Origin: JANJUO01 sp942492935
Lineage (GTDB): Bacteria; Bacteroidota; Ignavibacteria; Kapaibacteriales; UBA2268
Reading direction: 5' to 3'
DNA length: 64,000 nucleotides
Assembly (NCBI GenBank): GCA_942492935.1
Contig: OW818654.1
Coordinates: 4,402,001 to 4,466,000 of the forward strand
Shown here: positions 1 to 11,000 of the stretch, in pieces
Layout of the letters: every line of letters starts with the position of its first letter
Position numbering within the stretch: the first letter of the stretch is position 1
Made by a program: the position numbers and the translations under genes
The notes under the pieces: model-generated
What the model was told of the DNA's origin: nothing
Database searches by the model: none
What the model saw: the letters and a program-made list of their open reading frames with translations, nothing else

Positions 1-1989
1 TAAAATAAAACCATTAATAGTTTTATCCGACAAAAGATTAGTAAAAGTAGTTTCTATCCAGCGATAGTCTCCATTTTTATGTCTAAAACGATACTGTACT
101 TTTGGCTTAAGGTCTGGATTTTGCAAAATTGTTTCGAAGGTTTTATAAATTAAAAGCAAATCTTCAGGATGTGTATATTCATCTCCTGAATGGTCAAGAA
201 TTTCATTTTCATCATAACCAAAGTGACGTGCTGAGTTTGGACTTGTATATTTAAATTTTCCGTTAATATCTATAATAACAACTCCATCGGGAGCATTATC
301 AATTAAAGATTTGAATAATTTTTCGCTTTCTTCAACCTTTGTTTTTGCTTCAATCAGTTCCAATTCTTTGATTTTTCTATCTGTAATATCTTGAAATGTT
401 CCAAACAAATAAACAATTTCTCCACTATCATTTCTTTGGGCTCCTCCTTTTGTTTGGACAATTACATGATTCCCTTTGGCTGTATTTATTCCTAATTCAA
501 CATTAAATGGTTTGCCATATTTAATGACTTCTTCAACTGATTTCTGAATTATTGCTTTTGAATCATCATCATAAAAATCAATAGCATTCTCAATCATTGG
601 TTGATAATCATCATCTACTTCATGTATTTTATAGACTTCTTTTGTCCAGATTAACTTTTGATGAATCAAATCAAATTTCCAGCCACCAATTTTTGCCATT
701 TCATTAGTTTCATTCAAAAATGTTTCACTTTCTATTAATGCTTGCTTTGCTTTATGTTTTTCTGAAATATCAACGAATTCAACTGCAATGGTATCTTTTT
801 GTGTAGAATAAACAAAAACACGATAAATACCAGAAAATCTATCGTCTATATAAGGAATATCAAAAGATTGATAACCAATTTCCTTTCTTGCAACTTTTTT
901 ATACAATTCCGGTATCTCGGTTTCGACAAGTTTAGGAAATGCCTCTTCGATTGTCATGCCTATCAATGATTCATGAGAAATTCCAATTACTCTGTCGGCA
1001 GATGGATTTGCATCAATTAAAACTAACATTGAATCGTTCTCTAAACGATAAAAATACATTGCAGTAGGAGATGAGTTTACAATGCTTCTGAATTTTTCTT
1101 CACTTTCTTCTGCAATTTCTTTTGCTAAAAAAAGTTCTTTATTCGATTGATTAAGTTCTTCAATTTTTTCTTGAAGTAATTGTTTTGCCTTTTTACGTTG
1201 GGTGATATCAATGAAGCTAACAACAATTTCTAAAATTTCACCATTTGAATTAATAACAGGAAATCCATTAACTAATAACCAAACAATATCGTCTTTAGAA
1301 CGGCAAACTCCTAAATATTGGTCATTAATAGTATCTCTACTTTTAATAATTCGCATTACAGGATAATTATTAATTGGTATTGTGTTGTTGTTTTCATCAA
1401 TAAATTTCCAATCAGGGTCAATAGCTACTTTCCCTTTCATTTGGTTATCGCTTAAACCTAAAAGTTCATTTGCTCTTGCGTTACTTTTAATTATAGAAGT
1501 ATCAGCTGCATGAACAACAACTCCAGCGTTAATATTATCAATTAATTTTCGATAACGTATCTCGTTTTTCTCGGCAATTTCTTTTGCGATAATTAGTTCT
1601 TGTTCTTTTTTGAATTTAGAAGATTTGTCTCTTACAATACCAAAATTTTTTGTATAATCATTTTGAAAAGAAATACTGATTTCAGCAAAAAAACAATCGC
1701 CATTTTTTCGCATACACTCTGTTATAACTGGAGCATTATCTTGCATTTTCAATCTTTTGATAAAACCTTCTCTTACTTCATCTTGTAGTTCAGGTTTAGC
1801 CAAATTCCATGCAGGCATACCAATTAATTCTTCTTTTGTATATCCAAACAAATCACAAAATGCCTTATTAACATTGGTTAGAATACCTCTATTTGAAGAA
1901 TAAATTCCTTCTTTAATAGTATCAAATAACAATTTAAATTCGTTATTTTGATTTTCTAACTCCTGAAATGACGGTATTTGTGTATTCAT
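1..1989 (-). CDS. Multi-PAS sensor protein, N-terminal part (runs off left edge)
   Basis: The frame opens with ATG at 1989-1987 and stays open for 663 codons to the window edge, so the C-terminus is missing. I translated it by hand. It contains five consecutive PAS-type domains at about residues 15-125, 145-255, 290-395, 410-520 and 545-663. PAS/PAC junction motifs recur, such as SFIDITQ, EFVDIS and TFQDITDRK, separated by short coiled linkers rich in Glu/Lys/Ala. No membrane segment or signal peptide is seen, so it is probably a cytoplasmic sensor. The fifth PAS domain is still incomplete at the edge (motif RWIETTFTNLL). In this family a histidine kinase or hybrid kinase module normally follows; that part is inferred, not seen. 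It has no clear operon partner, because a 514-bp gap separates it from the next gene. Confidence 0.9.
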   Translation of the reverse strand, partial: MNTQIPSFQELENQNNEFKLLFDTIKEGIYSSNRGILTNVNKAFCDLFGYTKEELIGMPAWNLAKPELQDEVREGFIKRLKMQDNAPVITECMRKNGDCFFAEISISFQNDYTKNFGIVRDKSSKFKKEQELIIAKEIAEKNEIRYRKLIDNINAGVVVHAADTSIIKSNARANELLGLSDNQMKGKVAIDPDWKFIDENNNTIPINNYPVMRIIKSRDTINDQYLGVCRSKDDIVWLLVNGFPVINSNGEILEIVVSFIDITQRKKAKQLLQEKIEELNQSNKELFLAKEIAEESEEKFRSIVNSSPTAMYFYRLENDSMLVLIDANPSADRVIGISHESLIGMTIEEAFPKLVETEIPELYKKVARKEIGYQSFDIPYIDDRFSGIYRVFVYSTQKDTIAVEFVDISEKHKAKQALIESETFLNETNEMAKIGGWKFDLIHQKLIWTKEVYKIHEVDDDYQPMIENAIDFYDDDSKAIIQKSVEEVIKYGKPFNVELGINTAKGNHVIVQTKGGAQRNDSGEIVYLFGTFQDITDRKIKELELIEAKTKVEESEKLFKSLIDNAPDGVVIIDINGKFKYTSPNSARHFGYDENEILDHSGDEYTHPEDLLLIYKTFETILQNPDLKPKVQYRFRHKNGDYRWIETTFTNLLSDKTINGFIL

Positions 1990-2503
1990 ATATATTTATA
2001 ATGTATTATTGACCTTCATTCATTTATCTACATCTTTTCAATAAATGCCCTTACAAAAATAACTATTTTATTTGAAAATAAAACAATTATTATTGTGTTC
2101 TGATAATAAATTAAAAGTAACTTTACCGTTGCATTGAAAGTAGTAGATTTCTTTGTTATTAGAAAAAATTTAATAAACTTAAACAGGTATAACTACAAAG
2201 CCGTTTTATTATTTCAATATCTTTAACATTTTAAAAATAATTATAAAGTGATATTCCTTGAAAATCCCAGAGGGAATTAATGTTTGTAACTAATGATTTT
2301 CCCAGCTATTTCAGCAACGCCGTAGGTGTTGAATATGTATTTGAACTATTCAATCCCGCTGGGATTGTTGGACTTAGGTGAATTTAATTTGTTACAAACA
2401 TTTAATCCTATTGGGATTTTCAATGAATTATATCTTATCTTCCAATGCAACTTGGTAACATATACTGAAAAGTTTCAAAGCTGAAAAATGGAACAAGAAT
2501 TGT
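1990..2503. other. Gene-free gap with a 38-bp inverted repeat
   Basis: No convincing gene is seen. The first part is plain AT-rich DNA and probably carries the promoter of the PAS gene, but I cannot pick out boxes. The right part holds the inverted repeat listed at 2253-2428 and, between its arms, a small hairpin at about 2313-2329 (CAACGCC ... GGTGTTG). Confidence 0.6.
2253..2428. repeat. Palindromic element, family A (38-bp imperfect inverted arms)
   Basis: The left arm 2253-2290 begins ATTCCTTGAAAATCCCA and ends ATGTTTGTAAC. The right arm 2391-2428, reverse-complemented, begins ATTCATTGAAAATCCCA and ends ATGTTTGTAAC. The 100-bp middle carries a further AATCCCGCTGGGATT-like palindrome at about 2351-2367. 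A second member of the same family lies at 19424-19573, and a lone arm-like fragment (AATCCTTCTGGGATTT) sits near 7871-7886. There is no coding capacity. Confidence 0.7.
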
Positions 2504-3247
2504 CTATATGTATAACATTAAGTATTTAGCAAAAATATAGACAAAATATCCTGATAGCAATGCCAATACAAAGTTTATCAAAATGAATATGATTCTAAAC
2601 AGTAATCTTTCAAATCCAATGAAAATATGGTACAGAAAGCCGATTGTAGCTACCAAAAACATAGATATCATAAAAATCTGATTGTTAAGATTGGGTTTAA
2701 TTGTTTTGACAGTATTTGTGTCAAAGTCCGAAGAATAAAATTTTACAGGAATAGTTGAAATATTGATTGCAACTGCCTGCATTTTGCCTGCCTTAAAATC
2801 CATTTTCTCTTCCAATTTTACAATTAGTATTCTATCGTATTTACCTTTAGTGGGACTGAATTCAAATTCTGCAATTTGATTTGGAAGTAATTTTTCAATT
2901 GCTGAAAAAGCATCTAAATCTAATGAAAAATTATTTCTTGTATAAATGGGTTTCCAATGTTCCATATTTGCTCTACGAGCAAAGAAAACGTATTCATTGA
3001 TTTTTTTTGAATTGTTTTCTAAATTTACTTTTATGATATTTTCGGGCTTATATAGATAAGCAAATATTGGTTGAATAGTAAATTCTGAGGTTTTCCAAAT
3101 AAATACAACAAAAAATGGTATTAATATGATAATTGTTGAAATTTTAAATGGCTTTTTCTCTAATAATTCACCTTTTTTTATGAGATTAATCCATAAAATT
3201 AGATAGAATACAAGTGCTATACCAAAATATATCAGATACCAAATCAT
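2504..3247 (-). CDS. Hypothetical four-TM membrane protein
   Basis: I do not recognise this protein. An N-terminal hydrophobic stretch (YLIYFGIALVFYLILW) and a second one (TIIILIPFFVVFIW) are followed by a soluble region of about 130 residues and then two C-terminal membrane segments. I placed the start at the ATG 3247-3245, which lies 4 bases beyond the stop of the upstream kinase. A longer reading to 3298 would add 17 residues that overlap the kinase gene by 47 bases. The tight spacing behind a PAS histidine kinase suggests cotranscription, but nothing in the sequence shows what the protein does. Confidence 0.7.
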   Translation of the reverse strand: MIWYLIYFGIALVFYLILWINLIKKGELLEKKPFKISTIIILIPFFVVFIWKTSEFTIQPIFAYLYKPENIIKVNLENNSKKINEYVFFARRANMEHWKPIYTRNNFSLDLDAFSAIEKLLPNQIAEFEFSPTKGKYDRILIVKLEEKMDFKAGKMQAVAINISTIPVKFYSSDFDTNTVKTIKPNLNNQIFMISMFLVATIGFLYHIFIGFERLLFRIIFILINFVLALLSGYFVYIFAKYLMLYI

Positions 3248-3251
3248 GACA

Positions 3252-5246
3252 TTATATTTTGAAAATTCTTGGTATTGTAATAGTAAATGTTGTGCCAAAA
3301 TTTACTTTACTTTCAATATTTATTTTACCATTGCAGGAATCAATACACTTTCTTACTATAGATAATCCTAAACCATAACCTGCTGTAGAGCCAACATTGG
3401 ATGCACGGAAAAACTCATTAAATAAATTCCGTAAATCATCTTCTGGAATTCCAATTCCATAATCCCTAACTGACAGAACAACATTATCTTCATTTAACCA
3501 AACATCAAACTCCACTGAAGAAAGTTTTGGTGAATATTTTATGGCATTGGTAAGTAAATTAGTGATAATTAATCCAAAGATATTTTCATCTATTATTGTT
3601 ACATTTTCTTTAGAGTGGTATTTGTAAAATATCTTATACAAACCACCAGTGTTAAATTCAATATTGCTTGCAATTGACTCACAATATGAATTTAAATCAA
3701 CTTTATCAAAATGAAGGTCAAATTTTCCTGATTCCATTTTTCCGAGAATTAACACATTTTCCATTAACTGTGTCATTCTTAAAATTGTTTCCTGTATCCT
3801 ATTAAAATGCTTTAATTTATCATCATCGCTTAGATTTGCTCCGTATCTTTTAAGCATATCTGTAGATAGCATAATAGTAGTAAGTGGCGTACGGAATTCA
3901 TGAGAAATCATTGATATAAATTGCGTACGCAACATATTCAATTCTTGTTGTCTATCTAAAGATTTCTGAAGTACAGTTGCAGCATTTTTTATTTCTGAAA
4001 TATCCAAACCCATAGTAATAATCAAGTATTCATCTTCGAATTGGAAAGATTCCATCGAAAGTAGCATAGTTCGATTAATGCCGTTTTTATTCATTACCTC
4101 AACTTCGCGGTTTCTGATGGTGCCTATGCTTAAAACTTCTTCAAACATACTTTGTCGGTCACTTTCTTTTAACCAAATTTTTAAATCAACAAGATTTTTA
4201 CCAATTAATTCTTGATATTCATAGCCCACTAAGTCAAGAAAACTCTGATTAAAGTCTATAAAAGTAGAATCTGATGCTTTATTAACAGTTATTGGTATAG
4301 GACTTGAATGGAATATTTTGGAGAATCTTAGTGAACTCTTTTTTAATTCAGATTGAACTTCAATTTTATTTGTTATATCTTCCATCAAACCCAAAATATA
4401 AAGTGGCTTGTCATCTTTATCAAAAATGAGTGATTTCTTTGTACTTAACACTAATTGATGTTCGGAATCAGGATTTTTATAATCTTCAATGACAAAATAA
4501 TCCTTTTCACTTTGGACTAAATTATCTTCTTCCATTTTGACTAATTTTGCTAAATCATTAGGTAAAATATCATCAGATAGTTTACCAATTATTTTATCAC
4601 AACCAAGTTGCAAGGCATTACAATAAGCATAGTTAGCATAAATAAATTTGCGTGAATTAGCATCTTTGATAAATATCAAATGATTATCTAAATTATCCAA
4701 AACACACCTTAGCAAAGAAAAATCATCATCAGATTTTTTGCATTTGCAAATTGTATTAGATTTTTGATTAGAAACAGATTTGACTTCTTTGAAATTAGAA
4801 TATTTAAGATAATTATGTATTATTCTACCTGAATATCTATGAAGTTCACGAAACAAAGTAGAGGGCAAAATATGAATTGATTGCAAATCTACTACATCAT
4901 CAGCACCTGCTTTGACTAATTCTGAATAATGCTGAGATGAACCCTTAGTTATTACAATGGCTAAAACATTTTTGTCGTTATCAATTAATTTTAGAAATTC
5001 ATAAATACTGTTCAAATTTGATGAAAATAAAAGATATAATTGATAATTTTTTTTTGTTACATTAATATTATACTCAATTATATTATCGAAGTTATTAATT
5101 ACAAATTGAAAATCATCGCACTTAATATAAGGCAATACAACTTCTAACGAAAACCCATCATCAATATATAATGCAGTACTTATTGATTTATTCATTTCAA
5201 ATCTAAAATATTCATTTAACCAATAAATGTTTTTTGCAAAAAACAA
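3252..5246 (-). CDS. PAS sensor histidine kinase with degenerate N-terminal receiver
   Basis: The domain order is a receiver-like fold at about residues 20-145 (ALYIDDG, AGADDVVDL), two PAS domains at about 170-295 and 300-425, a HisKA dimerisation helix with the H-box MISHEFRTPL near 445, and a HATPase domain. The HATPase shows the N-box (TNLLTNAIKYSP), G1 (DYGIGIP) and G2 (GYGLGLSIVRK), so the kinase core looks intact. The N-terminal receiver lacks a clear phospho-acceptor Asp and the conserved Lys, so it is probably a pseudo-receiver. There is no membrane segment. An ATG at 5195 (MNKSISTALY) is a plausible alternative start, because the 17 residues before it do not look like the family. 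It is cotranscribed with the small membrane protein that follows. Confidence 0.88.
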   Translation of the reverse strand: MFFAKNIYWLNEYFRFEMNKSISTALYIDDGFSLEVVLPYIKCDDFQFVINNFDNIIEYNINVTKKNYQLYLLFSSNLNSIYEFLKLIDNDKNVLAIVITKGSSQHYSELVKAGADDVVDLQSIHILPSTLFRELHRYSGRIIHNYLKYSNFKEVKSVSNQKSNTICKCKKSDDDFSLLRCVLDNLDNHLIFIKDANSRKFIYANYAYCNALQLGCDKIIGKLSDDILPNDLAKLVKMEEDNLVQSEKDYFVIEDYKNPDSEHQLVLSTKKSLIFDKDDKPLYILGLMEDITNKIEVQSELKKSSLRFSKIFHSSPIPITVNKASDSTFIDFNQSFLDLVGYEYQELIGKNLVDLKIWLKESDRQSMFEEVLSIGTIRNREVEVMNKNGINRTMLLSMESFQFEDEYLIITMGLDISEIKNAATVLQKSLDRQQELNMLRTQFISMISHEFRTPLTTIMLSTDMLKRYGANLSDDDKLKHFNRIQETILRMTQLMENVLILGKMESGKFDLHFDKVDLNSYCESIASNIEFNTGGLYKIFYKYHSKENVTIIDENIFGLIITNLLTNAIKYSPKLSSVEFDVWLNEDNVVLSVRDYGIGIPEDDLRNLFNEFFRASNVGSTAGYGLGLSIVRKCIDSCNGKINIESKVNFGTTFTITIPRIFKI

Positions 5247-5380
5247 TTTTTAAAAATATAATATAACAAATTTAACAATATAAATTGCAACAATATTAAA
5301 TACATATATAAAATAATCAAACGCTCATATAATTTATTCGATTTTTCATTCAGAATAGGAATGACTGAAAAGATGGAATT

Positions 5381-6190
5381 TTATCTCAAATATTTGAATT
5401 GTTCGTCATTCAAAATTTTAGATGTATGCTTCAAATTCAAATAAAATACTGCATAAACAATAATGAAATATGAAGTTAAAGCACTCATAAGTGTATCAAT
5501 TAATAATCTAAAACTTCCTAAAGATAATAAAGATGTCAAAGTACTTAAAAATAATATAGTAATTGTATTTAATATTGTGATGGTTAATGAATAGAGAAAT
5601 ACTCTTCCCCATCTACCTAAAACAGCAAGTGTACTATATCTAATTGCTTTGAAAATGTTAATATCGTCAGCAGCAAAAGCATAAAATGTAAATGATGCAA
5701 ACACAAAAACAATTATTGACGGTATAAAAATAAATATAAAAATATATGGATATACAAAGCCAAGAATAAACCAAGAAGTTATTAAAATATAGAGTAATAA
5801 ATACCCAAAAACATTTAATATAAAATTATTTACTAATCTTAAATAGAACTCTTTAAAAACATCACCGGCAGTTACATTAGTGCTTTCCAACCTTAAATTC
5901 AGATATATTGCAAGAGCAACAGTCGCTATTGAATTTAGCAAAATTCCAGCTATAATTCTCATTATCAGATTAATCTTGTGGTCGAGCAAAATGTTTTCAT
6001 TAACTAAATCAGCTACATTCAATTTATACAAAAATAGATTTACAGGAATATAGCAAATGAAAGCTATTACAAACAATTTTGAAAAGTTTGCAACATAAAA
6101 ATTTTTTGATATTGATAGTATTTCACCTAAATCAAAATTCCTTGGATAACTATCTGAATTATTATTAAACATAATTGTAATTGCAAACAT
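5381..6190 (-). CDS. Hypothetical polytopic membrane protein
   Basis: About six hydrophobic segments span the 269 residues, including KLFVIAFICYIPVNLFLY near the start and a long C-terminal pair around YSLTITILNTITILFLS. A motif before the last helices (IFKAIRYSTLAVLGRWGRVF) resembles the 'glycerophosphoryl diester phosphodiesterase membrane domain'/YciC-like group, in which a conserved amphipathic turn precedes TM pairs. That assignment is weak and no enzyme domain is attached. The ATG at 6172 (MFNNNSDSYPR) is an alternative start. The gene is transcribed away from the 6302 gene, so the gap 6191-6301 should hold two divergent promoters. Confidence 0.65.
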   Translation of the reverse strand: MFAITIMFNNNSDSYPRNFDLGEILSISKNFYVANFSKLFVIAFICYIPVNLFLYKLNVADLVNENILLDHKINLIMRIIAGILLNSIATVALAIYLNLRLESTNVTAGDVFKEFYLRLVNNFILNVFGYLLLYILITSWFILGFVYPYIFIFIFIPSIIVFVFASFTFYAFAADDINIFKAIRYSTLAVLGRWGRVFLYSLTITILNTITILFLSTLTSLLSLGSFRLLIDTLMSALTSYFIIVYAVFYLNLKHTSKILNDEQFKYLR

Positions 6191-6301
6191 AAAAAAATGT
6201 ATAGAATGTTTAAAATCAAAAATATTTTTTGATTATTTCGAGTATTATTACAAAATTGCATTTTATTTTTTTGTAAATTTATATTTTATTATGAGTGTAA
6301 A

Positions 6302-6481
6302 ATGGAAATTCGTTTAAAAAACATCAGTGATGATTTAAAAAACAAAATCATCAGTTATTTGGAAAGTGATGGGTATAATGAAGCATATATAGCCCATTTT
6401 TTAGCAAATGCCGATACACAACCTGATCCAATCAAGTATATTAATTTGAAGTTCCCCGATGCAGAGTTAAAAGCGGATTAA
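6302..6481 (+). CDS. Small 59-residue protein joined to the Nramp-family gene
   Basis: ATG at 6302 opens 59 codons ending in TAA at 6479-6481, only 2 bases before the ATG of the transporter. The product is MEIRLKNISDDLKNKI..., with a charged helical N-terminus and the C-terminal stretch YINLKFPDAELKAD. It has no membrane segment or Cys pair. Codon use matches the neighbours and the spacing is that of translationally coupled genes, so I regard it as real. The function is unknown. Its position suggests a role tied to the transporter (regulatory or accessory), but this is inference only. Confidence 0.65.
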   Translation: MEIRLKNISDDLKNKIISYLESDGYNEAYIAHFLANADTQPDPIKYINLKFPDAELKAD

Positions 6482-6483
6482 AT

Positions 6484-7731
6484 ATGGAAAATCGTGTTAG
6501 TTCTTTTAGTGGTCTAATAAAAGCACTTGGACCAGGTATTCTTTTTGCTGGTGCTGCAATAGGGGGTTCACATTTAATTCAATCTACAAGAGCAGGTGCT
6601 GACTACTATTTTGATTTGGTTTGGATAATATTATTGGTAAATTTATTCAAATACCCATTTTTCGAGTATGGACACAGATATTTTATTGCTACAGGCGAGA
6701 GCATTCTGGAGGGCTACAACAAGCAAGGCAAATTATTTCTTTCAATTTTTGCAATTCTTTCCGCTGTTACCGGTGTAGTAAACTATATAGCATTATCTGC
6801 AATTACAGCAGGTTTGCTCGAAAATCTTATTGGAATTGAATTAGATAATGTAATGCTTACAATAATTGTAATGGCAGCATCTGTAATTATGATACTTGTA
6901 GGTAAGTTTTCCTTGTTAGATAAAACTATGAAATTAGTTATTATTGTTCTTTCAGTCTCTACCATAACAGCTTTTGTTATGGCGGCTATGAATGCACCAC
7001 CAATGCCAATCGTGGCGGATAAAGATATATGGAGTCCGGTTGGGATAGCTTTTTTAATTGCACTTATGGGCTGGATGCCAGCACCTGTTGAAGCGTCCGC
7101 TTGGACTTCATTATGGGCTTTGGAACGAAGTAAGCAAACAAATTATATGCCTACACTTCGAGAAGCACTTACAGATTTTCATATCGGCTATATTGGTACT
7201 GCAATTATGGCATTATTTTTTGTTGGATTAGGTGCTTTTGTTATGTATGGAAGTGGAATTGAATTTTCACCAAAAGGAGAATTATTTTCTGCTCAACTTG
7301 TTATGCTTTATACAAAATCATTAGGAGAATGGAGTGCACCGATAATTAAAACCTCAGCGCTACTTACGATATTCAGCTCACTAATTACTGTTATTGATGC
7401 TTATCCAAGAACATTAACTAATTCATTATTAATTCTAAAACCTAATTTTAACAAATTCAAATATTTGGGCTTACAAATTACAATAATTTTAGCAGTAATT
7501 TCTGCAATAGTGTTGCTTGCAGTCCCAAAAACAATGAAAGAATTACTTCAAATTGCGACAATAATTGCATTTTTAACAGCTCCACTATTTTCATATCTGA
7601 ATTACAAATCAGTAACTTCAAAATATTTCCCAATTGAGTACACACCTAAATTATGGTTGAAAATTTTAAGTTTTATGGGAATTGCATATTTATCAATTTT
7701 CAGCTTAATTTATTTATATTCATTGATTTAA
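6484..7731 (+). CDS. Nramp-superfamily transporter with non-canonical metal-site motifs
   Basis: The protein has 415 residues and about 11 membrane segments, and starts GPGILFAGAAIGGSHLIQ, the Nramp TM1 position. Classical Mn/Fe Nramp proteins carry DPGN in TM1 and MPH in TM6. Here the TM1 position reads AAIGGSH and the TM6 position reads GWMPAPVEAS, so both metal-ligand motifs are replaced. It belongs to the Nramp-related groups in which the cation specificity differs (for example magnesium-type relatives) or is unknown. I would not annotate it as a manganese transporter. It is probably translated together with the 59-residue ORF just upstream, and a 12-bp-stem hairpin follows the stop. Confidence 0.85.
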   Translation: MENRVSSFSGLIKALGPGILFAGAAIGGSHLIQSTRAGADYYFDLVWIILLVNLFKYPFFEYGHRYFIATGESILEGYNKQGKLFLSIFAILSAVTGVVNYIALSAITAGLLENLIGIELDNVMLTIIVMAASVIMILVGKFSLLDKTMKLVIIVLSVSTITAFVMAAMNAPPMPIVADKDIWSPVGIAFLIALMGWMPAPVEASAWTSLWALERSKQTNYMPTLREALTDFHIGYIGTAIMALFFVGLGAFVMYGSGIEFSPKGELFSAQLVMLYTKSLGEWSAPIIKTSALLTIFSSLITVIDAYPRTLTNSLLILKPNFNKFKYLGLQITIILAVISAIVLLAVPKTMKELLQIATIIAFLTAPLFSYLNYKSVTSKYFPIEYTPKLWLKILSFMGIAYLSIFSLIYLYSLI

Positions 7732-8095
7732 TTATAAACTCATCATTTGACTCTCAATACCAAGTGATGAGTATATTATCAAGCTCAATGCAACACAAGC
7801 TCAGTGCAACGCTTAATCACTTCTTGTTAAAGGGAAAACTTTGAGTATTGAATTTTTTATTATAAAAATTCAATCCTTCTGGGATTTCTTTGTATTTGGA
7901 GCTTTTATCTTTGAAAGCAACTCATTATTAGATACCTCAAAATTTAGAAATTCAAAACCAAAAAAATAGATGAGTAGTTACCTGAAATTAAATATATGGC
8001 AGAGTTGTGAAAAAAATTCTTTTGCTATTCAAAAACAAGTATTTATATTGCAATTTAGTAATTGATTGTTTTTTTACAGCTTAATTGGATTAGAT
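7732..8095. other. Gene-free gap after the Nramp-family gene
   Basis: It holds the hairpin at 7738-7772, a lone arm fragment of palindromic family A near 7871-7886, and the upstream region of the large fusion gene. No gene is seen. Confidence 0.5.
7738..7772 (+). terminator. Hairpin after the transporter gene (possible terminator)
   Basis: Arms ACTCATCATTTG (7738-7749) and CAAGTGATGAGT (7761-7772) pair over 12 bp with one G-T wobble and an 11-base loop. It begins 7 bases after the stop. There is no U-run, so it may be a weak terminator or an mRNA 3'-end stabiliser. Confidence 0.4.
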
Positions 8096-11000
8096 ATGAT
8101 TGAAAAATTATATACCTCTTGGAAAAATAGAGAAATTTCGGCTGAAAATTTGTTGCTTGAAATAGAAAATCTAATAAATAATAGCGAAATCGACAGTATT
8201 AAAAATTCAGAATTGCATTACTATCTTAATTTTAGTTCAAAAACAGATTTTTTGATGCAGTTGGAAAATACTGAATTGCTCAACAGATGGGCTGAAACAA
8301 CTTATACAATCATAAGAAAATCTGATTATACATTGCTTGAAATGTTTAGCAATCGAGTTGCTGAAATTCCTGAAAATGTAATGTTTCAAGATTTATCTAC
8401 AAGCAAGCCAAGAAATTGGAGTTATAAAAAAATTAATAGTTATGCAAAAGAGATAGCCGCTACTTTTTATTTAATTGCAAATAATTCGCCAAGAGTAGCA
8501 ATTTTTAGTGATAATTCTGTACCAAGTGCAGTTTGTGATCTTGCTTGTCTATTTTATGATATTCCAGATACACCATTAAATACAACTTTTTCAAGTGAAA
8601 CTTTGATTGAGATTTTTAATTTATTATCAATTAATATTGTTGTTACAGATACTATTGAAAGATTTGGACGGCTTGATTCGATACGCGATAAGGTAAAAAC
8701 AAAATTTATTGTTATGGTTACCAATCCAAATGTTTATCATGATAATCAAACAAGTTTTTATCTTGATGAAGAAATTAAGAAATACGACAATGAATTGTTG
8801 AATTCCGCTTTATTTAATAGAAAACGATTGAGTTTAAATCAAACAGCTACTGTAATGTTTACTTCTGGTTCAACTGGAATTCCCAAAGGTTTATCTTTTT
8901 CAATTTATAATTTGGTAACAAAACGATTTGCTCGCTCTGCGGCTGTTCCGTTTGTTGGAAAAGATGAAGTTATGCTATGCTATTTACCTCTTTTCCATAC
9001 ATTTGGGCGGTATTTAGAATTGCTTGGTTCGATTTATTGGCGTGGTACATATACATTTACAGGAAATACTTCATCTGAAACATTGCTATCACTATTCCCA
9101 AAAGTCAATCCAACTGTATTTATTAGTATTCCACTTAGATGGTTACAGTTATATGAATCTGCTATGGACCAAATGTGTGAAATTCCAGAAAGTGAAGGCA
9201 AAATCAATATATTCAGACAAACTGTAGGTTTGAGGTTAAAATGGGGACTTTCTGCGGCAGGTTATCTCGACCCAAAGGTTTTTCAATTTTTCAGAAGAAA
9301 TGGAGTTGAATTATGTTCTGGTTTTGGGATGACCGAGGCAACTGGTGGCATCACTATGACTCCACCCGGAAATTACATTGAAAACTCTGTTGGCAAACCT
9401 CTACCCGGTGTTACTGTTACAATGGACGAAAATAATGAAATGCTGATTTCAGGGCATTATATCGCAAGATTTTACGAAGATGCACCATTAGGTTCGTTAA
9501 TTCCATATCCAGATGAAACTGATTACAAAATTAAAACAGGTGATATTTTTAGCATTGATGAAAATGGTTATTATGAAATAGTTGATAGAATTAAAGATAT
9601 TTACAAGAATAATCGCGGACAGACTGTTGCTCCAAAAAATGTTGAAAATAAATTTGAAGGAGTACCCGGTTTCAAAAGAACTTTCCTTGTTGGAGATGGA
9701 AAGCCGTACAATGTTTTATTCGTTGTTCCTGATAAAGATGATGAAGTTCTTGCTAATTCTGATGAAAAAGTAATGAAAGAATATTATCATCAGATAATTA
9801 CTAAGGTTAATCAAGAGTTAGCAAGCTACGAAAGAGTAATTAACTTTATGGTGCTTCCACGTGATTTTTCTGCTGAACTTGGAGAGCTTACTGCAAAAGG
9901 TTCTGCAAATAGAAAAACAATTCTCAAAAATTTTGCAAATGAAATTGATGAACTTTATTTAGTAAATTATATTGATTTAAAATTTGATGATTTTAAAGTC
10001 AGAGTGCAATTATGGATTTATAGAGACCTTGGAATTCTTGAAGATGATATTATTATTGAAGGCGATGGAATTAGAAATATAAGAAGTAATACTTTTTTAA
10101 GAATCAAACAATTAGAATCGGGTAATTTTATAATTGGTGATTTGGAATATTCATTAACTACCAAGACTATTGAATTAAGCACGTTTGCCCGACAGCCAAA
10201 ATTATGGGTTGGCAATCCACAATTAATGAAATTCTGTCCATTCAAAGAAGGTTGGGATTTACCATTTGCGGACATTTCAGAGAATATATTTTTACCTTGG
10301 AATAGGAGTAGAATTTATGAAAAAATTGAGATGCCAACAATTACCAAATCTCATAATACTCGATTGAACGATGTTAATATATTAATATGTACTTCACTAT
10401 TAGCTGAAGACGAAATTGCTCTTGAAGCAACGGAGCATCTAAGCGACTATCTAAAAGTATGCGAATTACGAACAGCTCATTTAATACGAAAACGCCTTGA
10501 ATCTCTTGCAAGACATCCAAACGAAGATATTAGATGTGCAGCTTATAAAATATTACTACTCGATGAACCTGAATCAGGTTATAGTCGTACATTCCCAGCC
10601 TTTATATTGTCAGGTTTAACATTTCTTAATGAAAAATCAATCAAGGAAATTGCATCAAGCAAACTTGAAATACGAAGATTGGAAGCTTTAAGAATGAGAA
10701 TGTATAAATATAGAAACGAAATGGATTTGCCTGTAAATGATTCTACAAGACGACAATTTATGAATTTATTCAAATTATTGTTAGATTTTATTAAATTGCA
10801 TCCTTACTATTATTCGTATGTCCGATATGAACTTATCAGCTGGATGATGTATAAAAAAGATGAACTATTGGCTGAAATTGCTGGTAAATATTTTTATGAA
10901 TTACATACATTCTACGAAAAAAAATTAGATAGAGAAACTCCAAAACGTGATTTTCCAGTATGGAATAGCAAGTTAGTTTTTGATGAGGGAATCAGTAAAT

